Source: Niveispirillum sp. (GTDB lineage Bacteria > Pseudomonadota > Alphaproteobacteria > Azospirillales > Azospirillaceae). Taken from it: 64,000 nucleotides of DNA. The notes beneath the pieces were generated by a model that worked only from the letters and a program-made list of their open reading frames with translations, made no database searches and was not told the origin of the DNA. This document shows, piece after piece, positions 17,114 through 25,585 of this stretch. How positions within the stretch are numbered: the stretch's first letter is position 1; each line of letters opens with the position of its first letter. The position numbers and the translations under genes are program-made. Location: NCBI RefSeq assembly GCF_017996735.1, contig NZ_JAGOGJ010000015.1, forward strand, positions 1-64,000, written 5' to 3'.

Positions 17114-18274
17114 TCAAAGGCAATCCATTCTGCCCAGCACAACGGTGGCCTGGCTGGACAGCACCCCGCCATTGCCATGGGCAACGGCCAGGTCCAGCGC
17201 CGGCACCTGTCGTTCCCCCGTCTCTCCGCGCAATTGCCGCACCGCCTCCACCAGCAGGAACAGCCCATACATGCCGGGATGCACACAGGACAGGCCGCCG
17301 CCATTGGTGTTGACGGCCAGCCGCCCGCCGGGTGCGATGGCCCCGCCGCTGACGAACGGCCCCCCTTCACCCTTGGCGCAGAATCCCAGGTCCTCCAGGA
17401 ACAGGATCGGCGTGATGGTGAAGGCGTCGTACAGCATGGCCAGCCGGATGTCGGCGGCCGTCACCCCCGCCTGTGCGAAGGCCTGCGTACCGGAGAAGAC
17501 GGCACCCGTACGGGTCAGGTCCGGCATCCCGGAAATTTCCCGATGGGTGACGGCATGAGCCGCTCCCAGCACAGGTATCGCCGCCTTGCGCAGGTCCCTG
17601 GCCCGATCGGCCCGCACCATGACGATGGCTGCCGCCCCGTCATTAAACAGACAGCAATCGCGTACCGTCAGCGGCGTCGATACCATACGCGCCGACAGAA
17701 CCTGATCGATGGTCAGCGGATCGCGCACCGCGGCTTCGGGGTTCAATTGCGCCCAGGCGCGTGCCGCCACGGCCACGGCCGCCAGATGTTCGCGGGTCGT
17801 GCCATACTGGTACATGTGCCGGCTGGTCGCCAGGGCGTAGGACGAAACCGGGGCCAGCGGCTGGTACGGCGCCTCCCACGGGGAGGGTCTGGTCATGCCC
17901 ACGGTTTTGGGCGGATTGCTGGCGGGGTTGGCACCGTAGGCGATCAGGGCACAGTCGATCAGGCCGGCTGCCAGCGCCAGGGCGGCCTGCTGCACATAGA
18001 CCTCGAACGCCGAGCCACCGGTGCGGTTGCAGTCGGTGACCTTGGGCGTGATGCCCAGATATTCAGCCAATTCCATACCACCCAACGCCTCGAACGGCGC
18101 GGAGGTATAAAGCGCATCGACGTCGGCCAGGCTCAGCCCGGCATCGGCCAGCGCCATCAGCGAAACCTTGGCCGCCATGTCAACAGCACTGACGCCGGGG
18201 CAGCGACCGATGCCGAAGGTGGCCGCCCCCACGATACAGGCGGCGCCGCGCGGAAATCCGTTAACGTAGGTCAT
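17114..18274 (-). CDS. Thiolase-fold protein, Ltp2-like (probable retro-aldolase partner of DUF35)
   Basis: 386-residue protein with the overall thiolase/SCP-x fold. The nucleophilic cysteine of true thiolases is not in place: the motif reads NRTGGSAFEV (about residues 83-92), with Thr where Cys is expected. The C-terminal motif is AVAHGNGGVLSSQ instead of the CIGGGMG motif of the thiolase nearby. That combination, plus the immediately upstream DUF35 gene (ATGA overlap at 18271-18274), matches Ltp2-type proteins, which cleave a beta-hydroxyacyl-CoA by a retro-aldol reaction in steroid side-chain degradation. Function here is inferred from this architecture; an acyltransferase role is the alternative. 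Confidence 0.8.
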   Translation of the reverse strand: MTYVNGFPRGAACIVGAATFGIGRCPGVSAVDMAAKVSLMALADAGLSLADVDALYTSAPFEALGGMELAEYLGITPKVTDCNRTGGSAFEVYVQQAALALAAGLIDCALIAYGANPASNPPKTVGMTRPSPWEAPYQPLAPVSSYALATSRHMYQYGTTREHLAAVAVAARAWAQLNPEAAVRDPLTIDQVLSARMVSTPLTVRDCCLFNDGAAAIVMVRADRARDLRKAAIPVLGAAHAVTHREISGMPDLTRTGAVFSGTQAFAQAGVTAADIRLAMLYDAFTITPILFLEDLGFCAKGEGGPFVSGGAIAPGGRLAVNTNGGGLSCVHPGMYGLFLLVEAVRQLRGETGERQVPALDLAVAHGNGGVLSSQATVVLGRMDCL

Positions 18275-18630
18275 GCGGGCACAAAAACCAGCAATGGCTG
18301 GTCCCCCTCCTGGATGATGCGAGCGCGAACGCGCTGGCCGATGGCAACGGCGTCGGCAGCGGTCTCCATCACCCGGCTCATCAGCCTTGGGCCTTCATCC
18401 AGGTCGACCAGCACGACATTGTAATTCTCAGCCGGGTCCCGGCGCAGGATGGTGGTGACGGCATACACGGTCCCCGTTCCCGCCGCCTCCACCCACTCAA
18501 GGTCGTCGGCCCCGCTGCCGGGAGCGGCGACACGGGGATGGAAAACGAAGGCCCCCGTCGATGGGCTGCGCTGGATCATAAACCGGCCCAGCGCCAGAAA
18601 GGCACGCCATTCCGCCTCGGGCTGGATCAT
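18271..18630 (-). CDS. DUF35/OB-fold protein lacking zinc-ribbon cysteines
   Basis: 119-residue protein of the DUF35 acyl-CoA-associated OB-fold family. The N-terminal helix and rubredoxin-like zinc ribbon region is recognisable (LGRFMIQRSPSTGAFVFHPR, then APGSGADDLEWVEAAG), but all four usual cysteines are replaced and the protein contains no cysteine. The OB-fold follows (GTGTVYAVTTIL...YNVVLVDLDEGPRLMSRV). Family members bind and activate thiolase-fold partners; here the partner overlaps it by 4 bases. The ATG at 18630 lies three bases after the stop of the upstream hydratase, so the three genes form a tight operon. Confidence 0.85.
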   Translation of the reverse strand: MIQPEAEWRAFLALGRFMIQRSPSTGAFVFHPRVAAPGSGADDLEWVEAAGTGTVYAVTTILRRDPAENYNVVLVDLDEGPRLMSRVMETAADAVAIGQRVRARIIQEGDQPLLVFVPA

Positions 18631-18633
18631 GGC

Positions 18634-19404
18634 TCAGGCTCCCTTGAAGGCGGGTGGGCGCTTCTCCTTGAAGGCGGTCAGCCCCTCGTGATGGTCGTCC
18701 GTGCGGCTGGCGATGGGCTGCATGGTGTACTCCATGTCCAGGAACTGGTCGAAGCTGCTGCTGGCCGCCAGGTCGAACTGGCGCTTGGCCAGCCCGAGCG
18801 CCACTGTGGGGCCGGACGCGAGGCTCTGCGCCAGTTCCAGGGCCCGTTCCATCAGCCGCTCGCCCTCCACCTTTTCCAGCGCCAGGCCCAGTTGTACCGC
18901 CTCGTCCGCACGGACCATGCGGCCGGAATAGGCGATCTCCTTGGCCCGCATGGCGCCCACATGCTGGCGCAGCAACCAGACGGAGCCGCCGTCCGGCGTC
19001 AGGCCGATATTGCGGAAGATCTGCGCGAACTTCGCCCGTTCCGACACCAGGACAATGTCGCAGCACAGCGCATAGGCCCAGGCCACACCGACACAGACGC
19101 CGGGAATGGCGGCGATGGTCGGCTTCTTCAGGTGATAGATGGACCGCGCGATGCGGTGCAGCGTGTGCATCCGGTCCAGCGATCCGTTGATGCCACCCAC
19201 CCCCATATTGCCGACATCCATGCCGGAGCAGAAATCACCCCCGGCGCCGGTCAGCACAACGGCGCGCACGGTGTGGTCCAGGGCGATCTCCTCGAACGCC
19301 TCCCAAAGCTGGCGGCGCATCTCCTGCGTGATGGCGTTCTTGGTTTCGGGGCGGTTCAGGGTGACGATGGCGATGCCGTCGCGGCGTTCGACGTCGATGG
19401 TCAT
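18634..19404 (-). CDS. Enoyl-CoA hydratase/isomerase
   Basis: Crotonase-family protein of about 256 residues: VTLNRPETKNAITQEM, the oxyanion-hole segment LTGAGGDFCSGMDVGNMG, IAAIPGVCVGVAWAYALCCDIV, and the C-terminal EGLTAFKEKRPPAFKG tail typical of short-chain hydratases. GLTPDGGSVWLL occupies the second catalytic position. The start at 19404 is chosen because GGGAG precedes it by seven bases; a longer frame to 19530 has no family support. First gene of the hydratase-DUF35-Ltp2-like operon, so it probably makes the beta-hydroxyacyl-CoA that the Ltp2-like protein would cleave (inference). Confidence 0.87.
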   Translation of the reverse strand: MTIDVERRDGIAIVTLNRPETKNAITQEMRRQLWEAFEEIALDHTVRAVVLTGAGGDFCSGMDVGNMGVGGINGSLDRMHTLHRIARSIYHLKKPTIAAIPGVCVGVAWAYALCCDIVLVSERAKFAQIFRNIGLTPDGGSVWLLRQHVGAMRAKEIAYSGRMVRADEAVQLGLALEKVEGERLMERALELAQSLASGPTVALGLAKRQFDLAASSSFDQFLDMEYTMQPIASRTDDHHEGLTAFKEKRPPAFKGA

Positions 19405-19480
19405 GGGAGGGCTCCCGTTGCTTGTCTGACTGCGGGTTTCAGCCATGCGGACGCCAGGGGTCAAGGTGCCGGCCATGACA

Positions 19481-19706
19481 TCGCAAACGTGATGCTTTCC
19501 CCTGCCCGGATGGCGCGTTCCCCCCACCATCCCGTACCTGTGGGCGAAGAATTCCCCAACATGGGCATATGGATATGAAAGAAGCCGCTATCATCGCAAA
19601 CGTGATGCTTTCCCCTGCCCGGATGGCGCGTTCCCCCCACGATCCCGTACCTGTGGGCGAAGAATTCCCCAACATGGGCATATGGACATGAAAGAAGCCG
19701 CTATCG
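19481..19706. repeat. 113-bp imperfect tandem duplication spanning a divergent promoter and gene start
   Basis: Copy 1 is 19481-19593 and copy 2 is 19594-19706, in direct tandem, with three base differences that I could find. Each copy contains the start region of the downstream thiolase (ATGGA[T/C]ATGAAAGAAGCC). Only copy 2 continues into the thiolase; the copy 1 start at 19569 runs about 40 codons in another frame and stops at 19689-19691. The duplication lies between the divergent hydratase and thiolase genes. Confidence 0.93.
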
Positions 19707-20869
19707 TCGCCACGGCCCGCACCGGCATCGGCAAGGCCCATCGCGGATCGTTGAACAACATCCACGGCGCCAGCATGGCCGGCCATGTGATCGAGGCAGC
19801 GGTACGCCGTGCCGGCATCGATCCGGCGGAGGTGGAGGATGTGCTGCTGGGGACCGCGCGGGCGGAAGGCGCCGTCGGTTCCAACATCGCCCGTCAGGCG
19901 GCCTTGCGCGCCGGTCTGCCGCAAAGCGTGGCGGGCGTGACCTTGGACCGCAAATGCTCTTCCGGCCTGCAGACCATTGCCTTCACCGCCCAGCGCATCC
20001 GGGCCGGGGAAGGCGGGATCTATGTCGCGGGCGGGGTGGAGACCGTTTCCCTGGTCGATCCCCACCGCAACAAGTTCCGCAACCAGGATGAATGGCTGGC
20101 CGTCCATGTGCCTGCCCTCTACTGGCCCATGATCCGCACCGCCGATCTGGTTGGCGCCCGCTATGGCATCAGCCGGGAGGCGCAGGACGAATATGCGGTG
20201 GAAAGCCAGCGCCGCACCGACGAAGCACAGCGTGCCGGCCATTTCGACGCGGAGATCGTGCCCCTCACCACCATGCGCAATGTCACGGACAAATCCGGCG
20301 CCCTCACGGGACAGGAGGAGGTGACGCTTTCCCGCGACGAAGGCAACCGCCCGGGCACCAGCCTGGAGGCATTGGCCAAGCTGAAACCTGTCTATGAGGG
20401 TGGTACGACCACAGCCGGCAATTCCAGCCAGCTTTCAGACGGATCATCGGTCTGCGTCGTGATGGAGGCGGACGCGGCGGCGCGGCGTGGTCTACCCATC
20501 CTGGGAAGACTGGTCGGCTTCGACGTGGTGGGCTGTGCGCCAGAGGAGATGGGGATCGGCCCAGCGCTGGCCGTGCCGAAGCTGCTGCGCAAGCATGGGC
20601 TGACCGTCGATGATATCGACCTGTGGGAGTTGAACGAAGCCTTCGCGGTGCAGGTGATCTATTGCCGTGACCGCCTGGGCATCCCCCTGTCACGCCTGAA
20701 TGTCGATGGCGGCGCCATTTCCATCGGCCATCCGTTCGGCATGTCGGGATCGCGCATGGTGGGCCATACGCTGCTGGCCGGTCAGCGGCTGGGGGCGAAA
20801 CGCGCCGTCGTCACCATGTGCATCGGTGGCGGCATGGGGGCCGCCGCCTTGCTGGAGATAGGGGGCTGA
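19682..20869 (+). CDS. Acetyl-CoA C-acyltransferase (thiolase)
   Basis: True thiolase that cleaves a 3-ketoacyl-CoA with free CoA in the last step of beta-oxidation. The nucleophilic cysteine is in LDRKCSSGLQ (about residue 91), the catalytic His in GHPFGMSG, and the second cysteine in CIGGGMGA near the C-terminus; NEAFAVQ is also present. About 395 residues is normal. The start is either 19682 or 19688 (MDMKEAAIV or MKEAAIV). No strong ribosome-binding site precedes it. Its first nine codons and upstream region form the second copy of a 113-bp tandem duplication. Unlike the thiolase-fold protein at 17114-18274, all catalytic residues are in place. Confidence 0.93.
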   Translation: MDMKEAAIVATARTGIGKAHRGSLNNIHGASMAGHVIEAAVRRAGIDPAEVEDVLLGTARAEGAVGSNIARQAALRAGLPQSVAGVTLDRKCSSGLQTIAFTAQRIRAGEGGIYVAGGVETVSLVDPHRNKFRNQDEWLAVHVPALYWPMIRTADLVGARYGISREAQDEYAVESQRRTDEAQRAGHFDAEIVPLTTMRNVTDKSGALTGQEEVTLSRDEGNRPGTSLEALAKLKPVYEGGTTTAGNSSQLSDGSSVCVVMEADAAARRGLPILGRLVGFDVVGCAPEEMGIGPALAVPKLLRKHGLTVDDIDLWELNEAFAVQVIYCRDRLGIPLSRLNVDGGAISIGHPFGMSGSRMVGHTLLAGQRLGAKRAVVTMCIGGGMGAAALLEIGG

Positions 20870-20876
20870 CGCCCGG

Positions 20877-21560
20877 TCACCCGCCCCGCGTCACGGGGAT
20901 AAGCGCGCCACTGATGCAGCGGGCGGCAGGGGAAGCGAGAAAGGCGATAATTTCGGCGATGGCTTGCGGTTTCACCCAGGTGCTGACATCAGCGTCGGGC
21001 ATGTCGGCCCGATTGGCCGGGGTGTCGATGATGCTGGGCAAGACGGCATTCACCGTCACACCAGTTCCCGCCAGCTCCGCCGAAAGGCTCTCTGTCAACT
21101 TGTGTACCGCCGACTTCGACGCCGCATAGGCACCCATGCCGGCCCCGGCGACCAAAGCGGATGCCGCACCGATATTGACGACGCGTCCCGCAGCGGCCGC
21201 CTTCAGGGCCGGGAGCGCAGCCTTGGTCATCGTGGCGCAGGTTACCGCGTTCATGGCGTACAGGCGTTGCCAGCCGGCAATATCGCCATCGCCCAGGGTC
21301 TGCCAGGCAAAGCCGCCGGCGACATTGACCAGCACATCAATGCCGCCGAACGCCGCCGTCACATCGGCCACCACCCTGGCGGCGGCGGCCCCGTCGGTCA
21401 GGTCGACACCACCGATATCCAGGCCGCCTTCATTGGTATCCGGTGCCGTCGCCGCGAAATCCACGCGCGTCACATGGTCCCCTGTCGCGGCAAAGGCGGC
21501 GGCCACGGCCCGGCCCAGCACGCCGAAGCCGCCGGTGACGATGATCGAACGTCCACTCAT
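20877..21560 (-). CDS. Short-chain dehydrogenase/reductase
   Basis: SDR of about 227 residues. The cofactor motif is TGGFGVLG (residues 9-16), and an acidic residue after the second strand (RVDFAA) suggests NAD. NVAGG and the catalytic YAASKSA follow, with the C-terminal ISGALIPVTRGG. The start at 21560 overlaps the stop of the upstream acyl-CoA synthetase in an ATGA arrangement, so the two are coupled. Probably oxidises a hydroxyl group on the pathway substrate or a hydroxyacyl-CoA. Confidence 0.88.
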   Translation of the reverse strand: MSGRSIIVTGGFGVLGRAVAAAFAATGDHVTRVDFAATAPDTNEGGLDIGGVDLTDGAAAARVVADVTAAFGGIDVLVNVAGGFAWQTLGDGDIAGWQRLYAMNAVTCATMTKAALPALKAAAAGRVVNIGAASALVAGAGMGAYAASKSAVHKLTESLSAELAGTGVTVNAVLPSIIDTPANRADMPDADVSTWVKPQAIAEIIAFLASPAARCISGALIPVTRGG

Positions 21561-23119
21561 GTCCTGGTTTCCCCCTGGATGATGCCGGTCCCGCCGGCGA
21601 ACTGGCGGCGCAGGCTGATCTTGTCGATCTTGCCGCTGGGCAACAGCGGCAACGCCTCCACAAAGCGCACATGGCGCGGCTTCTTGTAGCTGGCCAGCAG
21701 GCGTTGGCTGTGGGTGATAATCTCGTCCGCCGTCAGGCTTGTTCCGGCCTTCGGCACGATGATGGCCATCACCGTCTCGCCCCACCGGGCATCCGGAACA
21801 CCGATGACCGCGACCGACGCCACGCCGGGATGTTCGGCCAGCGCCCGCTCCACCTCCTGGCTATAGATATTTTCCCCGCCGGAAATGATCATGTCCTTCT
21901 TGCGGTCCACCAGGAAGATGTTGCCCGCCGGATCGGCATAGCCAACATCGCCGGTCCGCAGCCAGCCATCGCGCAGGGCCTCGATCGTGGCCACGCTGTT
22001 GTTCCAATATCCCGTCATTACCGACGCGCTGCGCAGCCACAATTCACCCGGCACACCCGGCGGGCAGTCGCTGCCATCCTCCGCGACGATGCGCATGTCA
22101 GCCTTGGCGTTGGGCTGGCCGATGGAGGCCAGCAGGCCCGCGTCCGGCCCGGTCAGGGCATGCTTGTGCTTAGGCAGGCTGGTGCCATTTCCCTCGCTCA
22201 TCCCCCAACCATTGACAAAAACGGGGCCGAAGCGGGCCAACGCCCGGCGCAGCAGGGCCGGCGACATGGGTGCGGCGGCATAGGCGATGGTCTCCACGCT
22301 GCTGGTGTCCACTTCCCGCCCTTCGGCCACGTCCAGGACCGATTGCAGCATCTGGGGCACGAAATGCAGGTTGGTGATCCGCTCCGCCGCCACGATCTCC
22401 AGCACACGGGCCGGATCGAAGGCGCGTTCTATATAAAGCGTGCCGCTGCGCCATAGTTGGGCATAGCTGGACGATTGCGCGCCGGCATGGAACAGCGGCA
22501 TCACCACCAGCGACCGGCCACCGGTGCGGAAGTCGAACATCATTGCCATCTGCTCCCCCAGCGTCAGTTCCGCCAGATGCGAGCGCATGACCCCCTTGGG
22601 ACGCCCCGTCGTGCCACTGGTATAGATCAGCGTGGCCAGTTCGTCGGGCCGCACCTGCTGGTCAGGCAGACGGTCGGTCTCCTGTTCCATCAGGGCATGA
22701 TAGGGAATGGCCCAGTCAAACGCGTCACTGTCCAGGCAGACATAAAGCGCGATATCCAGCCGGTCACGGATACTGTCGATGGCGGGGGCGTAGGTCGCCT
22801 CAAAGATCAGCACCCGCGGGCGCGTGTCGTTCAGGATATGGCCAAACTCCGCCGCCGCCAGCCGGAAATTCACGGTGGCCAGCACAAGGCCCGACAACCA
22901 GCATCCGGCCATCACCTCCAGATAGGTGTCGCTGTTCATGGCCAGGATGGATACCCGGTCCTGCCGCTGACAGCGGCTCGCCAACAGGGCGGCACCCAGC
23001 CGCTCCGCCCGCGCCAGAAGCGTGCGGTTGCTTGTCCGCCGCCCGGCATGAACGGTGACCATATCGTCGGGGAAGAAACGGGCGTTACGACGGACAAGGT
23101 CGCCCAGGGACCGGATCAT
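21557..23119 (-). CDS. Acyl-CoA synthetase (AMP-forming)
   Basis: Adenylate-forming ligase that activates a carboxylic acid to its CoA ester with ATP. The P-loop-like motif is IYTSGTTGRPKGVMRSH, followed by the adenine-binding NGWGMSEGNGT, the hinge region GWLRTGDVGYADPAGN, and the catalytic Lys in LPLLPSGKIDK at the C-terminus. About 520 residues is typical. GAAGGGA five bases before the ATG at 23119 supports the start; the longer frame upstream is not family-like. Coupled to the SDR gene downstream. Chain length or ring structure of the substrate cannot be read from the sequence. Confidence 0.9.
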   Translation of the reverse strand: MIRSLGDLVRRNARFFPDDMVTVHAGRRTSNRTLLARAERLGAALLASRCQRQDRVSILAMNSDTYLEVMAGCWLSGLVLATVNFRLAAAEFGHILNDTRPRVLIFEATYAPAIDSIRDRLDIALYVCLDSDAFDWAIPYHALMEQETDRLPDQQVRPDELATLIYTSGTTGRPKGVMRSHLAELTLGEQMAMMFDFRTGGRSLVVMPLFHAGAQSSSYAQLWRSGTLYIERAFDPARVLEIVAAERITNLHFVPQMLQSVLDVAEGREVDTSSVETIAYAAAPMSPALLRRALARFGPVFVNGWGMSEGNGTSLPKHKHALTGPDAGLLASIGQPNAKADMRIVAEDGSDCPPGVPGELWLRSASVMTGYWNNSVATIEALRDGWLRTGDVGYADPAGNIFLVDRKKDMIISGGENIYSQEVERALAEHPGVASVAVIGVPDARWGETVMAIIVPKAGTSLTADEIITHSQRLLASYKKPRHVRFVEALPLLPSGKIDKISLRRQFAGGTGIIQGETRT

Positions 23120-23333
23120 GGCACTTCCCTTCGCCTGAAAGACATTCCGATCGCTTGTCCTGCGCCAATGGCAAAAGGTCGAGCGGTTGCGTCGGAATGA
23201 CCCCAACCCTTCACAACCTCGATATCCTGTCATGGGTGCGAACGGAACGGATGCGTCCCCCGCCCAAACATGCGACAGCAGAAACAGCACGCCGCCCGGC
23301 AGGGTGGCGGATATAGCGAAGACCGGGGTGGAT

Positions 23334-24317
23334 ATGACGGACAAGGCAGTACCCGATGCCGCGACGCAACGCGACATCTACCGCCGGATGGCCTTGATCA
23401 AGGCCAATGACGAGCGGTCGCGCAAGGTGATCCATGCGGGTCGCGTGGTGATGCCCTACTACTCCCCGCGCGGCCAGGAGGTGATCCCCAGCGCCATTTC
23501 GGTCAACCTGACCGATGATGATTATATCTGCACCATCTATCGCGGCACCCACGACATGCTGGCCAAGGGTGTGCCGCTGCGCGACCTCTGGGCCGAACTG
23601 GCCGGCCGCGTCACCGGCACCTGCAAGGGCAAAGGCGGACCCATGCACATCACCCACCCGAAGTCGGGCGTGATGGTGACCACGGGTATCGTCGGTTCCT
23701 CCATGCCCATCGCCAACGGGTTGGCCTGGGGGTCGCAGTTGAAGGGCGACGGGCGGGTGACGGTCGCCTATTTCGGCGATGGCGCCTCCAATATCGGTGC
23801 CTTCCACGAGAGCCTGAACATGGCGTCGGTCTGGAAGCTGCCCGTCATCTTCGTCTGTCAGAACAATGAGTGGGGCGAGCACACGTCCTATGAGAAGGCG
23901 ACGTCGGCCAGACAGATCGCCGACCGGGCGCACGGCTATTCCATGCCGGGTGTGCGGGTGGACGGGAACGACCCGTTCGCCATGTATGCCGCAGCGAAGG
24001 AAGCCATCGACCGGGCGCGGGCCGGCGGCGGGCCAACCCTGATCGAGGCCATGACCTACCGCTTCCATGGCCATGTGCTGGGCGATGCCGATGCCTACAT
24101 GGACAAGGCACGCAAGCAGGCCGCCATCGATGCCGATCCCGTGCCGCGTTTCCGGACATTGCTGATCGATACAGGCGTGGCGACAGAGGCCGAATTAGCC
24201 GCGATGGAGGCGGAGATCGAGGCCGCGCTGGACGATGCCATTGAGTATGCCCTCGCCAGTGCCTGGCCGGGAGTTGAGGAACTGTCCCGCGACGTGTTCG
24301 CGCAAGGAGCCGTGTGA
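23334..24317 (+). CDS. 2-oxoacid (pyruvate/acetoin-type) dehydrogenase E1 alpha subunit
   Basis: Thiamine-diphosphate subunit of a 2-oxoacid dehydrogenase complex. The ThDP motif is YFGDGASNIGAFHESLN, preceded by GKGGPMHIT and GIVGSSMPIANGLAWG, all characteristic of pyruvate/acetoin E1 alpha proteins. About 327 residues from the ATG at 23334 (MTDKAVPDAATQRD) is normal. It is the first gene of a four-gene unit with E1 beta, a free lipoyl domain and an E2 catalytic core. The substrate could be pyruvate, acetoin or a branched or ring-cleavage-derived 2-oxoacid or ketol. Confidence 0.9.
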   Translation: MTDKAVPDAATQRDIYRRMALIKANDERSRKVIHAGRVVMPYYSPRGQEVIPSAISVNLTDDDYICTIYRGTHDMLAKGVPLRDLWAELAGRVTGTCKGKGGPMHITHPKSGVMVTTGIVGSSMPIANGLAWGSQLKGDGRVTVAYFGDGASNIGAFHESLNMASVWKLPVIFVCQNNEWGEHTSYEKATSARQIADRAHGYSMPGVRVDGNDPFAMYAAAKEAIDRARAGGGPTLIEAMTYRFHGHVLGDADAYMDKARKQAAIDADPVPRFRTLLIDTGVATEAELAAMEAEIEAALDDAIEYALASAWPGVEELSRDVFAQGAV

Positions 24318-25321
24318 TGAGCGCGACGACGAAGAAGGCGGCCAAGGAGAATATCCTGCAGGCCATCAACCGCGCCCTGGCCGACGCGATGGAAAGCGAC
24401 GACAGCGTGCTGGTACTGGGCGAGGACGTCGCCGACCCGGAGGAAGGCGGTGTTGTGGGCGTGACACGCGGCCTCTCCACCCGCTTTGGTGAACAACGCG
24501 TGCGCTCCACCCCCATCTCCGAGCAGGCCATCATCGGTGCAGCCATCGGCGCGTCGCTGGTCGGATTCAAGCCGGTGGCGGAGATCATGCTGATGAACTT
24601 CACGACCGTGGCGATGGACATGATCGTCAACCATGCCGCCAAGCTGCGCTTCATGTCGGGTGGGCAGACGCATGTCCCCATCGTCATCCGCACCATGACG
24701 GGTACGGGCTTCGGCACGGGCGGACAGCATTGCGACTATCTGGAGGCCTGGTTTGCGCATACCGCCGGCATCAAGGTGGTGGCCCCGTCCAGCCCCCGCG
24801 ATGCCTATGGCCTGATGCGCAGCGCCATCGACGATCCCGACCCCGTCCTGTTCATCGAGAACCTGCCCACCTACTGGCTTCCGGACGAGCCGGCGGAAAA
24901 GGGTTTCCGCGTGCCACTGGGCAAGGCCAACGTGCTGGCCGAGGGGCGCGACGTCACCATCATCGCCTATGCCCGCATGGTCAACGAGGCGAAGGCCGCC
25001 TTGCCCAAACTGGCCGAAGCCGGGATCAGCGCCGAACTGATCGACCTGCGTTCCATCGCACCCTGGGACCAGGAAACGGTCCTGGCGTCCGTCGCCCGTA
25101 CGGGCCGGGCGGTGGTGGTGCATGAGGCCGTGACGCCGTTCGGGGTGGGGGCCGAGATCAGCGCCGTCCTGCATGAAAAGCTGTTCCGGCAGTTGCACGC
25201 TCCGGTGAAACGGCTGGGTGGCGCCTTCTGCCCCGTTCCCTTCTCCAAGCCGCTGGAAACGGCCTTCGCCCCGCAGGCCGCCGACATCGTGGCGGCGGCG
25301 CAGGCGCTGGTCGCAGCGTAA
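24317..25321 (+). CDS. 2-oxoacid dehydrogenase E1 beta subunit
   Basis: Transketolase-like beta subunit of the E1 heterotetramer. Hallmarks: VLGEDVADPEEGG, TPISEQAIIGAAIGASLVG, and the C-terminal transketolase domain ELIDLRSIAPWDQETVLASV. The ATG at 24317 overlaps the stop of E1 alpha (TGATG) and has AAGGAG seven bases upstream (24304-24309), an in-frame GTG three bases earlier being less likely. About 334 residues. The tight coupling fixes equal synthesis of alpha and beta subunits. Confidence 0.92.
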   Translation: MSATTKKAAKENILQAINRALADAMESDDSVLVLGEDVADPEEGGVVGVTRGLSTRFGEQRVRSTPISEQAIIGAAIGASLVGFKPVAEIMLMNFTTVAMDMIVNHAAKLRFMSGGQTHVPIVIRTMTGTGFGTGGQHCDYLEAWFAHTAGIKVVAPSSPRDAYGLMRSAIDDPDPVLFIENLPTYWLPDEPAEKGFRVPLGKANVLAEGRDVTIIAYARMVNEAKAALPKLAEAGISAELIDLRSIAPWDQETVLASVARTGRAVVVHEAVTPFGVGAEISAVLHEKLFRQLHAPVKRLGGAFCPVPFSKPLETAFAPQAADIVAAAQALVAA

Positions 25322-25347
25322 ATCAACAAGACTGAACAGGTGACCCT

Positions 25348-25578
25348 ATGGCTTTCGACGTTCTGATGCCGAAGATCGGCTTTTCCATGAATGAAGGTGT
25401 CCTGCAAGGCTGGCTGGTGGCCGACGGTGCAACCGTGACCGAGGGCCAGCCGCTGTATGAACTGGAAAGCGAAAAATCCACGCAGGAGGTGGAAAGCCCC
25501 GCCACCGGCACCCTGCGCATCAAGGCGGAGGTCGGCGAGACCTACGAGGTGGGTGCGCTTCTGGCCGTGATCGAGTGA
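25348..25578 (+). CDS. Stand-alone lipoyl-domain protein (split E2, carrier part)
   Basis: A 76-residue protein that is only a biotinyl/lipoyl domain. The lipoylated lysine is in ELESEKSTQEVESP at about residue 43, with the usual flanking beta strands (MPKIGFSMNEGV at the start, GETYEVGALLAVIE at the end). In most complexes this domain is fused to the E2 acyltransferase; here it is a separate polypeptide eight bases upstream of the E2 core. It would swing acyl groups between E1 and E2. Because it is so short it is easily missed by annotation. Confidence 0.88.
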   Translation: MAFDVLMPKIGFSMNEGVLQGWLVADGATVTEGQPLYELESEKSTQEVESPATGTLRIKAEVGETYEVGALLAVIE

Positions 25579-25585
25579 GGCAGCG

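Noticed and set aside
17036..18424. Plus-strand open frame of over 450 codons antisense to the Ltp2-like gene
   Set aside because: Composition rich in Arg, His, Gln and Gly without any family motif; the minus strand has a well supported gene with coupled neighbours.
19569..19691. 40-codon frame from the first copy of the duplicated start as a small protein gene
   Set aside because: It arises mechanically from the duplication and has no independent support; possible translational role only.
19481..19706. Tandem repeat considered as CRISPR or VNTR
   Set aside because: Only two long units with no spacers; they duplicate a gene start and promoter.
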